Below, piece by piece: positions 1 to 8,722 of a DNA stretch of 64,000 nt. The notes under the pieces were generated by a model that searched no databases, was not told the origin of the DNA, and saw only the letters and a program-made list of their open reading frames with translations. Numbering within the stretch: position 1 is the stretch's first letter; each line of letters opens with the position of its first letter. The stretch is from positions 1-64,000 of the forward strand of contig VMTC01000047.1 of NCBI GenBank assembly GCA_013791765.1, read 5' to 3'. Position numbers and translations under genes: made by a program. The DNA comes from Rhodoferax sp. Lineage in GTDB: Bacteria > Pseudomonadota > Gammaproteobacteria > Burkholderiales > Burkholderiaceae_C.

Positions 1-1406
1 AGGACCATCTGGCGCGCTTCGTCGTTGAAGTCATCGACGGCCTTGATCTCTCCCGCCTGACACGCCAATATGCCGGTCGCGGCTCCAAAGCACACCACCC
101 AGCCACCTTGCTGGCAATTTTGGTCTACGGCTATTCAACGGGCGTGTTCTCCAGCCGCAAGCTGGAGAGGGCCACCTACGACTCGGTCGCGTTTCGCTAC
201 ATTGCGGCGGGCCGCCATCCTGACCACGACACCCTGGCCACCTTCCGGCGTCGCTTCATTGACGAACTCGCGGGCCTCTTTGTGCAAGTACTGGAGATGG
301 CCCGTGAGATGAAACTGCTCAAGATGGGCACGGTGTGTCTGGATGGCACCAAGATTCACGCCAACGCCTCACGCCACAGCGCGCTCTCGCATGGCCACAT
401 CGTCAAACTCGAAGAGCAACTCAAGGTAGAAGTCCAGGAGCTGTTGGCGCTGGCAGAGGCTGCTGACACGGCCAATACCCCCGATGGCATGAGCCTGCCC
501 AAAGAACTCCAGCTGCGCCAGGACCGCCTCGCCGCCATGGCTGCAGCCAAGAGCAAGATTGCAGCGCGTGCAGCAGAGCGCTACGCCCGTGAGAGGGCAG
601 AGTTTGACGAGAAGATGAATAAGCGCCAAGCCAAGGCGGATGAGACGGGTAAAAAGCCGCGTGGCAAAGCACCTGTGGCCCCAGAGCCTGGGGTGCGTGA
701 CAGTGATCAGATCAACCGGACAGACGAAGAGTCTCGCATCATGCCAGTCTCAGGCGGTGGCTTTGAGCAGTGCTACAACGCACAGGCTGGGGTGGATGCC
801 AACACGATGTTGGTGGTGGCCACCACCTTGACGCAAGCGCCCAATGACAAGCAACAAGTCCAGCCGATGCTCAAGGTCCTGCAAGCGCAGGAGGCAAAGC
901 TTGGCACGGCCTCAACCCTGATTGCCGATACCGGCTATTGCAGCGAGAACAATGTCAAAGCCTGTGAAGAAGCCAAGCTGGTGCCATTGATTGCAGTGGC
1001 CCGCCAGGACCACCACCCACACTGGCGCGAACGTTTTACAGAGCCTGCACCGCTGCAGACAGATGCCACGCCGATGCAGGCGATGACGCACCGCTTGGCC
1101 ACGCTGGCAGGCAGAGCCGCTTACGCTGTTCGCAAGCAAACGGTGGAGCCAGTCTTTGGCATCATCAAGTCGGTGCTGGCGTTCAGGCAGTTCTCACTGC
1201 GCGGTTTACGCAAAGTCACCGGCGAATGGAATCTGGTCTGCCTGGCCTGGAATGTCAAGCGCATGGCCGTATTGCGTCCAAAAGTTGGATGAGGGGAGAA
1301 AATACCGTGAAAAGACTCAAAAATCTGAAAAATCGAGACCGAATTGCCTATTTTTTAAGCAGATTGGGGATTTCAATTTTTGATTCTTTAAGTCCGACAG
1401 GCTGCT
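1..1406 (+). mobile_element. Partial IS1182-like insertion sequence, left end outside the window
   Basis: The transposase gene runs in from the left edge and is followed by about 110 bases of AT-richer non-coding DNA. That tail closes with AAGTCCGACAGGCTGC at 1390-1405, which looks like the terminal inverted repeat of this element type. The matching left repeat would lie outside the window, so the boundary cannot be confirmed by pairing the two ends. The element borders the exopolysaccharide locus that begins about 100 bases further on. Confidence 0.6.
3..1292 (+). CDS. IS1182-family-like DDE transposase, 5' truncated by the window
   Basis: The frame is open from base 3, upstream of the first usable start (TTG at 108), so the gene begins outside the window; 429 residues are visible. 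The N-terminal part has the DUF772-type features of these transposases (SRKLERATYDSVAFRYIAAG, then HPDHDTLATFRRRF). A charged, Ala/Lys-rich middle segment follows. The C-terminal RNase H-like part contains LIADTGYCSENN and a late Glu followed seven residues later by Lys (VEPVFGIIK), then the usual arginine-rich end. The reading frame is intact as far as it can be seen, so the enzyme may be active. Family assignment rests on recognition of these motifs, not on a search. Confidence 0.85.
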   Translation, partial: DHLARFVVEVIDGLDLSRLTRQYAGRGSKAHHPATLLAILVYGYSTGVFSSRKLERATYDSVAFRYIAAGRHPDHDTLATFRRRFIDELAGLFVQVLEMAREMKLLKMGTVCLDGTKIHANASRHSALSHGHIVKLEEQLKVEVQELLALAEAADTANTPDGMSLPKELQLRQDRLAAMAAAKSKIAARAAERYARERAEFDEKMNKRQAKADETGKKPRGKAPVAPEPGVRDSDQINRTDEESRIMPVSGGGFEQCYNAQAGVDANTMLVVATTLTQAPNDKQQVQPMLKVLQAQEAKLGTASTLIADTGYCSENNVKACEEAKLVPLIAVARQDHHPHWRERFTEPAPLQTDATPMQAMTHRLATLAGRAAYAVRKQTVEPVFGIIKSVLAFRQFSLRGLRKVTGEWNLVCLAWNVKRMAVLRPKVG

Positions 1407-1507
1407 AGAGACCGAGCGTGTGCAAGGCTGTGATGAATCACATAATCGTGAATGACATGGTTCGTGCGAATTCCAATCACGTCCATGTTTTCATGGCAAA
1501 CCGACCC

Positions 1508-3400
1508 CTACGGTGCAAAGGTGACCTGGTAGACGTGATTTCCGGGATTCAAGGAGTCGAAAACGATAGCTGCGCGGTAGTTGTCGACGAGTGACACGGC
1601 TGGTTTCATCCCGCCGATTTTTGTTGATTGAACGCTCGGGAGAATCCCCCTGTGTGGCAGCATCACCACCAGGCTGGCGCCAAGCACGGGCTTGGTCCCG
1701 GTAATCGTGATATTGAACTCAAGGCGTTTGCCGGTGTTCACCGACGAAAGCTTGAATCGCTCACGCTCGCGCCACCAGTCTGCGACCTGCCCCGCAGAAG
1801 CGACCCAAACCTGCTTGCGCTGTTGCTTCAAGTGGACCAAAAACCCTGGCAAGGCTTTAGTCAGTACGCTGTCGGGTTGAAAATTCTGGCTGTGGATGCT
1901 TAGCAGGCCCAAGGCGCCATGCTCCAGCGTCAGGTCAAAGTCACTAATCAGCGCCTGAGTGGTTTGTTCGGCGGTCAGTTTCTCCCCGTACAGATTGATG
2001 TCGTCGCGCTGCGTGCGCGGCAGCACCACCAGCGTATTTTCTCTTTCCACGCCTTCGATTTTGGCCAGCAGGGGCAGGCGCGCCTCCGTGCGGTTCGGGT
2101 CCGCGGTGTGATGACGAATGCCACTTTTTTGTAGCAGCTCTTCGGTGGTCGCGTCGTAACCTTCGGTGGGTGCCCGAAAGCCGGTGATGCCCTTGGTGTC
2201 CGGGACTACCGAGGCCATCTCGGCACGCATCGTCTGAATTCGCAACGCCTGCTGCTGGGCCGACTGGCCCTTGAAACTGTCGTGGACATCGCCGTGGTAG
2301 GCCAACTCGAATTCGCTGGCCAACCGGGCCATGACCTGCGGGAACAGTTTGCCCACCGAGGTCAAAACATAGAAGGTGGCCGGATAGTCGAGCGAATGCA
2401 TCATTGACGCAAAAGGGACTGCATTTTCAAACCCCTGTTCCGTGTCCATTTCTATCACCTGCGCTGCACGCTTGCCATTGGGCCAGGCGGCGAGTACCAC
2501 CGCAGGTTCTCGTTGCAGCCATTGGAGCGTGTCATCAATGAAATCATAGGCCGCCAGGGGCCGGGATTCCCAGACCGTCTCTGCAAAGGCAAAAAAGGCA
2601 ACCCGGCCCAATTTCTCATTGGCCTCAGAGTAAACAATGGCGCCTTCGCCGCGTCGCTCGTCATCCATGATGCGGGCCCAGTTCATGAAGCGTCCAGCGA
2701 CCATTTCGCCTTTGAAGCGCAACAGCGCTTCGGAAGTTTTGCTCAGCCCGATGCGTTGCCCGGCGGGATGCGTGTGTGATACGGGTGACTCGCCGCTAAG
2801 AACCAGATGGTGGACCTCCGCATCCGCAGGGATTTCCCCCAGCATGCGGGCCCCCAGGCGTTCCAAAAATTGCCATCCCTCCCAGTCGCCCTTGCTATTT
2901 CTGGTTCCGGTGGCCCATGTGGAAAGCACGCCCCCCCCCCTGGATTGAAATGCCAGAATTTCGGCACGTTCCTCTTCGCTCAACGACAGCGCGGAGGGCA
3001 ATACCAAGACGCCTTGCTTCAATTTGCCTAACTCAGCGGCATCCTGAATCTCCGTGAAATCGAGCTTGCGGTTTGTAAAATAATTGCGCCAGGGGAGCAG
3101 CAAGGTCTCGTAATTACCGCCAATCCCTGCCAGGTAGGTGGTGGTATGGGGCGAGGTGTAAAGAAAGAGGCTTTTTCCTGCGGGCGCGGCATAGGACAGT
3201 CCTCCTTTGACGCCCAGCACTGGCGTGCGCCATCCAATTGACTGCATGACGGCGAGGTAGATTACGACCGGAACGGCCAGACTCAAGATGATCATCGCTG
3301 GCATGTAGGGACCGATCCGCTTGAAGAAAGGACGGCGATTGCGATGATCTGGGGGCGTCGGTTTCATGGATGCGGCCTGCAGGGTCAGTGAGGGTGTCAT
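1508..3400 (-). CDS. Membrane-anchored NodB-like polysaccharide deacetylase with N-terminal glutamine-amidotransferase-like domain
   Basis: The 630-residue protein has one N-terminal membrane segment (about residues 34-54). A GATase/ThuA-like alpha/beta region follows (about 75-310), then a NodB-type domain (about 310-545) and a C-terminal beta domain. Deacetylase motifs can be seen: a single Asp in EMDTEQG (D319) where NodB enzymes usually have two, the metal-binding HxxxH in AYHGDVHDSF (H369, H373), FRAPTEGYD, and LLSIHSQ. It could remove acetyl groups from an amino-sugar polymer in the periplasm, as PgaB does. The start at 3400 overlaps the stop of the upstream gene as ATGA, which indicates translational coupling. 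A run of ten G in the coding strand (2931-2940) makes the gene a phase-variation candidate. A paralogue lies at 8723-10720. Confidence 0.75.
   Translation of the reverse strand: MTPSLTLQAASMKPTPPDHRNRRPFFKRIGPYMPAMIILSLAVPVVIYLAVMQSIGWRTPVLGVKGGLSYAAPAGKSLFLYTSPHTTTYLAGIGGNYETLLLPWRNYFTNRKLDFTEIQDAAELGKLKQGVLVLPSALSLSEEERAEILAFQSRGGGVLSTWATGTRNSKGDWEGWQFLERLGARMLGEIPADAEVHHLVLSGESPVSHTHPAGQRIGLSKTSEALLRFKGEMVAGRFMNWARIMDDERRGEGAIVYSEANEKLGRVAFFAFAETVWESRPLAAYDFIDDTLQWLQREPAVVLAAWPNGKRAAQVIEMDTEQGFENAVPFASMMHSLDYPATFYVLTSVGKLFPQVMARLASEFELAYHGDVHDSFKGQSAQQQALRIQTMRAEMASVVPDTKGITGFRAPTEGYDATTEELLQKSGIRHHTADPNRTEARLPLLAKIEGVERENTLVVLPRTQRDDINLYGEKLTAEQTTQALISDFDLTLEHGALGLLSIHSQNFQPDSVLTKALPGFLVHLKQQRKQVWVASAGQVADWWRERERFKLSSVNTGKRLEFNITITGTKPVLGASLVVMLPHRGILPSVQSTKIGGMKPAVSLVDNYRAAIVFDSLNPGNHVYQVTFAP
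2931..2940. repeat. Ten-base poly-C/poly-G tract inside the deacetylase gene
   Basis: There are ten consecutive C on the plus strand, which read as G in the coding direction and encode part of SRGGGV. Tracts of this length are prone to slipped-strand mispairing. Gain or loss of one base would shift the frame near residue 155 of 630 and inactivate the protein. The paralogue at 8723-10720 has an equivalent Gly-Gly site without such a tract. Confidence 0.9.
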
Positions 3401-3618
3401 GGCTCGTCGCCCGTGGCCTTGGCCTCTGGCTCGGGGATGTAGCGTTTCAGGAAGATGGGTTCACGTGTGCCATCGCTGTCCAGGGTGTCGTCAGCCTTTT
3501 TCTTGGCGGGCTTGCGCTTGTCGCGAAGTTTGAATGCGGCGTAAGCGCCAACACCGACGACCATGGTGCCAATGGTCGTGATGAGGATGACCGTTGCAAG
3601 GATGGAAATGAGATCCAT
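3397..3618 (-). CDS. Small single-pass membrane protein of the exopolysaccharide operon
   Basis: The 73-residue protein has one hydrophobic segment near the N terminus (about residues 5-29) and a hydrophilic tail rich in Lys, Asp and Pro. It starts one base after the stop of the glycosyltransferase gene and overlaps the start of the deacetylase gene by four bases, so the three are tightly coupled. I do not recognise the family. By position it could play the part of PgaD, the small inner-membrane partner of the PgaC synthase, but it is shorter than PgaD and there is no motif to prove this. Confidence 0.7.
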   Translation of the reverse strand: MDLISILATVILITTIGTMVVGVGAYAAFKLRDKRKPAKKKADDTLDSDGTREPIFLKRYIPEPEAKATGDEP

Positions 3619-3619
3619 G

Positions 3620-5032
3620 TTAGAGTTTTCCTTCTCTCTCCAGTTTTCCCCAGGTCATGGTATGACCTCGCCATTCTTCGATGGTCGCGAAAACTTTGGA
3701 GATATCAATGATGTTGATGTAAAAAAGCCGAAACATGATCGCGTAAAAAATCAGTGAGGGTTCTTCTTCTTCAATGACTACGCAGTACGACGCAGCGACG
3801 ACATCGAGCACGGTGAGTTGCAGCCACCAATAGAAGAGTAGGATCGCCAGACCGTATTGAATGCCGACATAGATAAAAAATAGATTGCCCAAGACCGTTG
3901 AAAAAGGCCACATGATGCCCTCAAACAGCATGTACCAGAGGATAAAACAATTGATTCCCGCCTTGCGCGGTTGCCATAGGGCATGGCTGTGCTTCGCAGT
4001 CGCTTGCAGGATGCCGCGGGTCCAGCGGTAGCGCTGCTTGAGCAGGTCAAGCAGGCCGCTGGGTGTCTCCACCCAGGCGATGGCATTGGGCTCATAGGCG
4101 ATATGCCAGCCTCGCATCAGCAACTTGAGCGTGAGATCACAGTCTTCGGCGAAGGTATCGTGGTCATAGCCGCCAACCTGCTGCAACACACTCTTGCGGA
4201 ACATGCCAAGTGGGCCAGGAATAATATTGACGGCGCGCATGAAACTTTGCGCCTTGCGCGCCATGGCCAGCCCTTCCACATACTCCAGGGCCTGGACTCT
4301 CGTCCACATGTTTTCGCGATTGATCACTTTGACGTTGCCGGCCACGGCGCCGATTTTGGGGTTTTCAAAGTGACGAATGCAGGCGCGCAAGGTGTTGCTC
4401 GAGAGTTTGGAGTCCCCGTCCATATTGAGAATGAACTCGCCCCGTGCCACGGTCATTCCGGTGTTCAGTGCCTCGGCTTTGCCGCCATTGCGTTTGGTTA
4501 CCACGCGTACCGGTATGTTGTGTCTTTCACGTGCCACGGCAATCGCCTTTTCATAGGTGTCGTCCGTCGATCCGTCATCAATCACAATGATCTCGAAGTT
4601 CGGGTAGTCCAGTAGCAACAGCGACCGAATGGCCGCCTGGATGACGAGCCCTTCGTTGTAGGCGGGAACCACCAGCGAAATCATGGGGAGGGCACTGTCT
4701 TCGCGGTACAAGTTAACCGGGCCGTTGCGTTGCTTGTACAAAGACTCCAGGTGATCCATGAAAGAGTACAGGATCAGCACCGCGTAGCGGATAATGAGAA
4801 GAACCAGGAAGATCAGCAAGTAGATCGTCACCGCCATCAGTGCGTAGTGTTCCAAAAGAACACTGAAAGAGCCTTGTTTCTCGCGAACTGATTGGTAACT
4901 GAATGCCAATAGAAAGATCAGGCCAACGATTGCGACGGTGACCCATGCATAGCGGGAAAATTTCTTTATCGCCAAAGTTTTTCCAAATCCAGAGTCGCTG
5001 ATTGCGCCCGGTAAGCTGAGTTGTCGCGCCAA
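3620..5032 (-). CDS. Processive family 2 glycosyltransferase, IcaA/PgaC-like
   Basis: The 470-residue membrane protein has two N-terminal membrane segments, a cytoplasmic GT-A domain and C-terminal membrane segments. All motifs of processive inverting transferases are present: IDDGSTDDTY (D152, D153), MDGDSK (D205, D207), AEDCDL (the ED of the catalytic base region, 296-297) and QRYRW (333-337). These are expected to bind UDP-sugar and the growing chain; similarity to IcaA/PgaC suggests an N-acetylglucosamine or related polymer. The annotated start overlaps the end of the porin gene by 67 bases. A TTG codon near 4975, preceded by GGAAAA, would shorten the overlap to a few bases and is a possible alternative. 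This is probably the catalytic synthase of the locus, because the BcsA homologue lacks equivalent motifs. Confidence 0.85.
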   Translation of the reverse strand: MARQLSLPGAISDSGFGKTLAIKKFSRYAWVTVAIVGLIFLLAFSYQSVREKQGSFSVLLEHYALMAVTIYLLIFLVLLIIRYAVLILYSFMDHLESLYKQRNGPVNLYREDSALPMISLVVPAYNEGLVIQAAIRSLLLLDYPNFEIIVIDDGSTDDTYEKAIAVARERHNIPVRVVTKRNGGKAEALNTGMTVARGEFILNMDGDSKLSSNTLRACIRHFENPKIGAVAGNVKVINRENMWTRVQALEYVEGLAMARKAQSFMRAVNIIPGPLGMFRKSVLQQVGGYDHDTFAEDCDLTLKLLMRGWHIAYEPNAIAWVETPSGLLDLLKQRYRWTRGILQATAKHSHALWQPRKAGINCFILWYMLFEGIMWPFSTVLGNLFFIYVGIQYGLAILLFYWWLQLTVLDVVAASYCVVIEEEEPSLIFYAIMFRLFYINIIDISKVFATIEEWRGHTMTWGKLEREGKL

Positions 5033-6357
5033 CTGGCCATGGACCAGAAATTCATGCTGACGGCTACGTCATTGGACAACCAGCGTTTACCGCCGCCCGA
5101 CACGCTCCAGCTCTTCCCTGCGTCACCGTACAGGCCGATGCCAGACTGGGCCGAGGCGTAAAAATTCCAGTCGGTACCTCCCCATTCGCCCAGCAACCCG
5201 GCGTACAGCGTGCCAGAACCCTGCTCAGGCGACCAGTAGCTCGGAGAGCTGAACTTGGCATCGCGGGTTTCCACGCCTACGAAGGGTTTGAAGTTGTTGC
5301 CGATTGGCCTCCAGGTCGATGCCAGGTGCAGACTACCGCTCAGTATCTGGTTGTTGTCCGAGATGTCGAAGTAATCCACACGTCCACGCAAGGTGCCAAA
5401 CGAAAACGGGTGAACCGCTGTCAAGCCAAGGTGCGAGGCAGCCAGGCGCGATGCCAGCGCGTTCGGGTTTGTCGCCATGCGGCCCCAGTTGACCCGCCCT
5501 GCGCTGAGTGAGACCTGATCCTCCAAAAGCTGGATGCGTATGCTGCCATACAAGGTGCTATCCCCCGAGGTTGGCATGCTCAGTTCGAGGCTTGGTTTGA
5601 GGGCTAGCGCCAGACCTTCATAGCGCAAAGTCACGTCTTGCTGGCTGGCTTGAATGTTGGGCAGCGAGTCCTTCACGCCGCTGGTCTCGACCTCCATGAT
5701 GTTGGTGCCGCTTTTATCGCGCCAACGGTGATTGACTGTGGCAGAGCGACGCTGAATGTCAGAAGAATCGCTGGCACCGCCCAAGCTCAGTGTGGTGCGG
5801 GGGCTCAACTCGCGCGTCGCCAGCTCCAGTCCCTCCAGTGCATCTGCGTGGTCAGGGACACTGGCCAGCACCGTACGGTAAAGCGGAGCCGCCTGCTCGT
5901 CCCGTCCGCGCCATCGGTGCACGTTCGCCAGCCCGACATTGGCCTCATTGACCAGCTTGCCCTGGGTCAAGCCTTGGTAGGTCGGGATGGCTTCCTTGAG
6001 CCGTCCAGTCCAGGCTAGGCTGTTGGCAACAATCAGCTGGAGTTCGTCGTCAGGTTTTTCCTTCGCGATCAGCGCCAACCCTTCGGTGCCGACTGCCCGA
6101 TAGTCTCCCGCCGCATTGAGGTCGATGATGCGCTGCTGTTCTGGACTGCGCGTTGGCACGGGCACGCCCGGGGTTTCGCTTGTCGCTGCACCTGCCGGGG
6201 GGATGTACCTGAATGGTGCAATCAACATGGGCCCTGCGTTGGGCGTCGTCGCGTTCTGAGGGTCAAGCGGCGCGTTGGGCAAAGAAATCGAGTCAGCCAC
6301 ACCGGCCAGGGGCAGACACAGGAAAACCGTCAAGAACACAAAGCGCCACCTGGGCAT
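4966..6357 (-). CDS. TPR/beta-barrel outer-membrane exopolysaccharide export protein, PgaA-like
   Basis: The chosen start gives a clear Sec signal peptide (MPRWRFVFLTVFL...LAGVADS) and a 463-residue protein; an in-frame ATG at 6468 would add 37 residues without a better ribosome site. After a proline-rich linker come TPR-like helical repeats (about residues 75-180, including GDYRAVGTEGLALIAKEKPD and NVHRWRGRDEQAAPLYRTVL). The rest alternates hydrophobic and polar residues as in an outer-membrane barrel. The layout (TPR in the periplasm, then barrel) matches PgaA and the end of BcsC, but the protein is much shorter than BcsC. It precedes the glycosyltransferase and overlaps it, so it probably exports that enzyme's polymer. 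Confidence 0.7.
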   Translation of the reverse strand: MPRWRFVFLTVFLCLPLAGVADSISLPNAPLDPQNATTPNAGPMLIAPFRYIPPAGAATSETPGVPVPTRSPEQQRIIDLNAAGDYRAVGTEGLALIAKEKPDDELQLIVANSLAWTGRLKEAIPTYQGLTQGKLVNEANVGLANVHRWRGRDEQAAPLYRTVLASVPDHADALEGLELATRELSPRTTLSLGGASDSSDIQRRSATVNHRWRDKSGTNIMEVETSGVKDSLPNIQASQQDVTLRYEGLALALKPSLELSMPTSGDSTLYGSIRIQLLEDQVSLSAGRVNWGRMATNPNALASRLAASHLGLTAVHPFSFGTLRGRVDYFDISDNNQILSGSLHLASTWRPIGNNFKPFVGVETRDAKFSSPSYWSPEQGSGTLYAGLLGEWGGTDWNFYASAQSGIGLYGDAGKSWSVSGGGKRWLSNDVAVSMNFWSMASWRDNSAYRAQSATLDLEKLWR

Positions 6358-6626
6358 TGTGGAATGAAGGTCTGCTGTCGATAGATAGGGGGTGGAGTGG
6401 TTTCGCGGTGTCATGTCAGTCGTGAGGGGAAATGGTTGGCGGCGAACGCGAAGATGTAACGATTTCATGCCCCAGTCGGGTCCGTAGGTATGAAAGTCTG
6501 ATCAGCCTTCGGAATTGTTGCATAGACTTTGCGAAGCCGCAATGAATCTGGAGCGCCACTTCTGTGAAGGAGTTGCGCGGTCAATCCTGCTGGCCCTGTG
6601 ATCGCATTTACGTCAGCCATTCTGGG

Positions 6627-8609
6627 TCAGTGCGCCGACTTGGCAATGGATTCACCTGTGGTATCTGAAGTAGCGGAGGGCGTGGCGCTGCGCTTCGCCC
6701 GCGGAGCTTCTTTTCGGCCGAAGAAAGGGGCAGGCAGGCTGGTGGCGTAGCCAAATTGTGGATCATCCGTGGATGCGTCTTGTGCCTTGGGTGCCCGGTC
6801 TTTCAAGGACGGCGCTTGCGGCTTGGCCATGGACGCAGGCGGGGCGGGTGGGAGCGACCGCGGTGCGATAGGCGGGGTGATTCCCTGGTTCGGCCTGCGT
6901 CGCGGCGGCTGATCGATAGACCCGGGTTTACTCGACGGCGCCGTGGCAGGGCTTGCCGGACGGTCGACCAATGCGGGAACTGTCTGCGGAAAAAACGCCA
7001 ATTCAGTCGGTGCCGGTATCGCTGCTTCTGGTTGCGGGGTGATGATCGCCGACGCATAGTCGGGCAGATCGTCCTTCTCAGCGGCGCGCGTCAGGACTGC
7101 CAACTCCAGCTCGATTTCTTCGTGCTGGACCATGAACCTGACATCGTCGAAGGCTTCATCCACGGGCATGCCGAAAATTCGCTCCAAAGTGACCAGCATG
7201 ACGGATTGCGGGCAGGCATTCAGGAACAGGTAAAAGTTCTCGTTGTCAGCCGAGATCAGGTCGCCGGGGCGCGACAAGCCAACGCGCGACAGGATGTCGG
7301 TCATGGTTCCGCCCGCTCCGGGTTTCCCGATCACCAACGCGCACGGAATGTTGAGTGTCTCCGCCTGATCGAGGATGCTCGCGACCTCACGGACAAAGCG
7401 CACCGGTAGGAGGTAGCCGCGCAATCGGGTGGGCAGGACGCTGGCGAGGGCCGCCTCAAAGTCGATGTTCACATCCCGGTTAAATATCTGTCCGTTTAAC
7501 GACTCCAGCAGCAATGGCAGGCGGCTGCTTGGCACCTCCCGGTTGACGACCAGATTGAGGCCAAGGCGCAGCAGCAATGCTTCGTTCTGGTACCGCAGCG
7601 ATGCGCCCTTTTCCTGCACCACGATCCGCGCGTGCCGCCCTAAGCTTAGCCGTAGCGTGTGAATGGCCTGGGCCAGTTGCCTCAGATTGGTGTCGCGATG
7701 GAAGCTCAAAATGGAGGTCGCAGAACGGGTGTTGCGCGTGGCGTGCATCATCCCCACCAGCGTGTCCACCCTTTGCCAGCTGCCGGGCATTTGACTGGCC
7801 AGACTGCCCAGATCGGGGTCCATGTAAAAAAAGTGGGGCGTTGTTTCCTCCTCGACCGGTCTGGGTTCATAGGTGTCGTCGTCAAAGCTTTGCTTGGGTG
7901 GCGCAAGGTTGGCGGAGGCTTCGTACATGCCAGAGTCAAGCGTCGTCAACCGGTAGTTTCTGGCTGCGATGGTGCCCTCGGGTGACTGCCAGTAGTCAAA
8001 TGTCAGCTCCAGACCGTCTTTGCCCGCACCCAGACGGGCGATCCCATTCAAGTTGTCCATGAGTGCATTGAGCGTGCGGGAATGGGCTTCGGTGGTGCGG
8101 GAAAAAACCAGCAAGGCCGTGACCCGCCGCTGTGCGAACCACTGGCTGAGTGTGTAAATCTGGTCAAGCGCGAGCGACATGTCGTGCAGGCTCAGCAACT
8201 CGTCGGCCTGATCAAAGAGAAGGTAACTGTCTTCGGGAATCTCGTATTGCGCCAATTCCTGAACAAAACTTTCGGCCCCGAAACGAAACATCTTCTTTGA
8301 GAACTCCTCTTGCAACTCGAAAAACTGGAGCGCGTTGGCGGCAATCAGTGCAGATGTATCGATGTGGCCATAGGATTCAATTCGCTGGACAAACAGTGCC
8401 GGATTTGCTGGAATAATGACCGTGCATACCAGTCCGTCGTTGACGGCACTGGCAAGACTGCTCGCCAAAATGGGGAATCGCGCCGACTGCGTCTCCGCAA
8501 TGAGGACATACAAACCACCGCCACTCATGCTGTCGGTTAAATTGGGCAGACTACGAACGCCCAGCCGCGCAACCGAGGCGGGTGAAGCAGGTACAGCGGG
8601 GTGATTCAT
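6627..8609 (-). CDS. bcsE: BcsE-like c-di-GMP-binding regulator of polymer synthesis
   Basis: The 660-residue cytoplasmic protein resembles BcsE, the c-di-GMP sensor of cellulose synthase complexes. An N-terminal RecA/ATPase-like region includes YLLFDQADELL. A degenerate receiver-like middle part follows, then a GGDEF I-site-like (GIL) region with SRPGDLIS. Its RxxD signature (bases 7260-7271) is the form of the c-di-GMP inhibitory site. The last 150 residues are Pro/Ala-rich and low in complexity. It is transcribed leftward ahead of the porin-transferase-deacetylase genes, 269 bases away, and diverges from the 8723 operon. Because the PilZ signature in this locus's BcsA is damaged, BcsE may be the main c-di-GMP input. 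Confidence 0.75.
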   Translation of the reverse strand: MNHPAVPASPASVARLGVRSLPNLTDSMSGGGLYVLIAETQSARFPILASSLASAVNDGLVCTVIIPANPALFVQRIESYGHIDTSALIAANALQFFELQEEFSKKMFRFGAESFVQELAQYEIPEDSYLLFDQADELLSLHDMSLALDQIYTLSQWFAQRRVTALLVFSRTTEAHSRTLNALMDNLNGIARLGAGKDGLELTFDYWQSPEGTIAARNYRLTTLDSGMYEASANLAPPKQSFDDDTYEPRPVEEETTPHFFYMDPDLGSLASQMPGSWQRVDTLVGMMHATRNTRSATSILSFHRDTNLRQLAQAIHTLRLSLGRHARIVVQEKGASLRYQNEALLLRLGLNLVVNREVPSSRLPLLLESLNGQIFNRDVNIDFEAALASVLPTRLRGYLLPVRFVREVASILDQAETLNIPCALVIGKPGAGGTMTDILSRVGLSRPGDLISADNENFYLFLNACPQSVMLVTLERIFGMPVDEAFDDVRFMVQHEEIELELAVLTRAAEKDDLPDYASAIITPQPEAAIPAPTELAFFPQTVPALVDRPASPATAPSSKPGSIDQPPRRRPNQGITPPIAPRSLPPAPPASMAKPQAPSLKDRAPKAQDASTDDPQFGYATSLPAPFFGRKEAPRAKRSATPSATSDTTGESIAKSAH

Positions 8610-8722
8610 ATTAAACTGTTACAGAAATAGCAAAAACTTACAAAACCAATTGCTTTTTATCATAAATGGTTCAAATTTTCTTGAGTTGGGGCTTTATCCG
8701 GCACCTTGTGGGGGGCGAAAAG

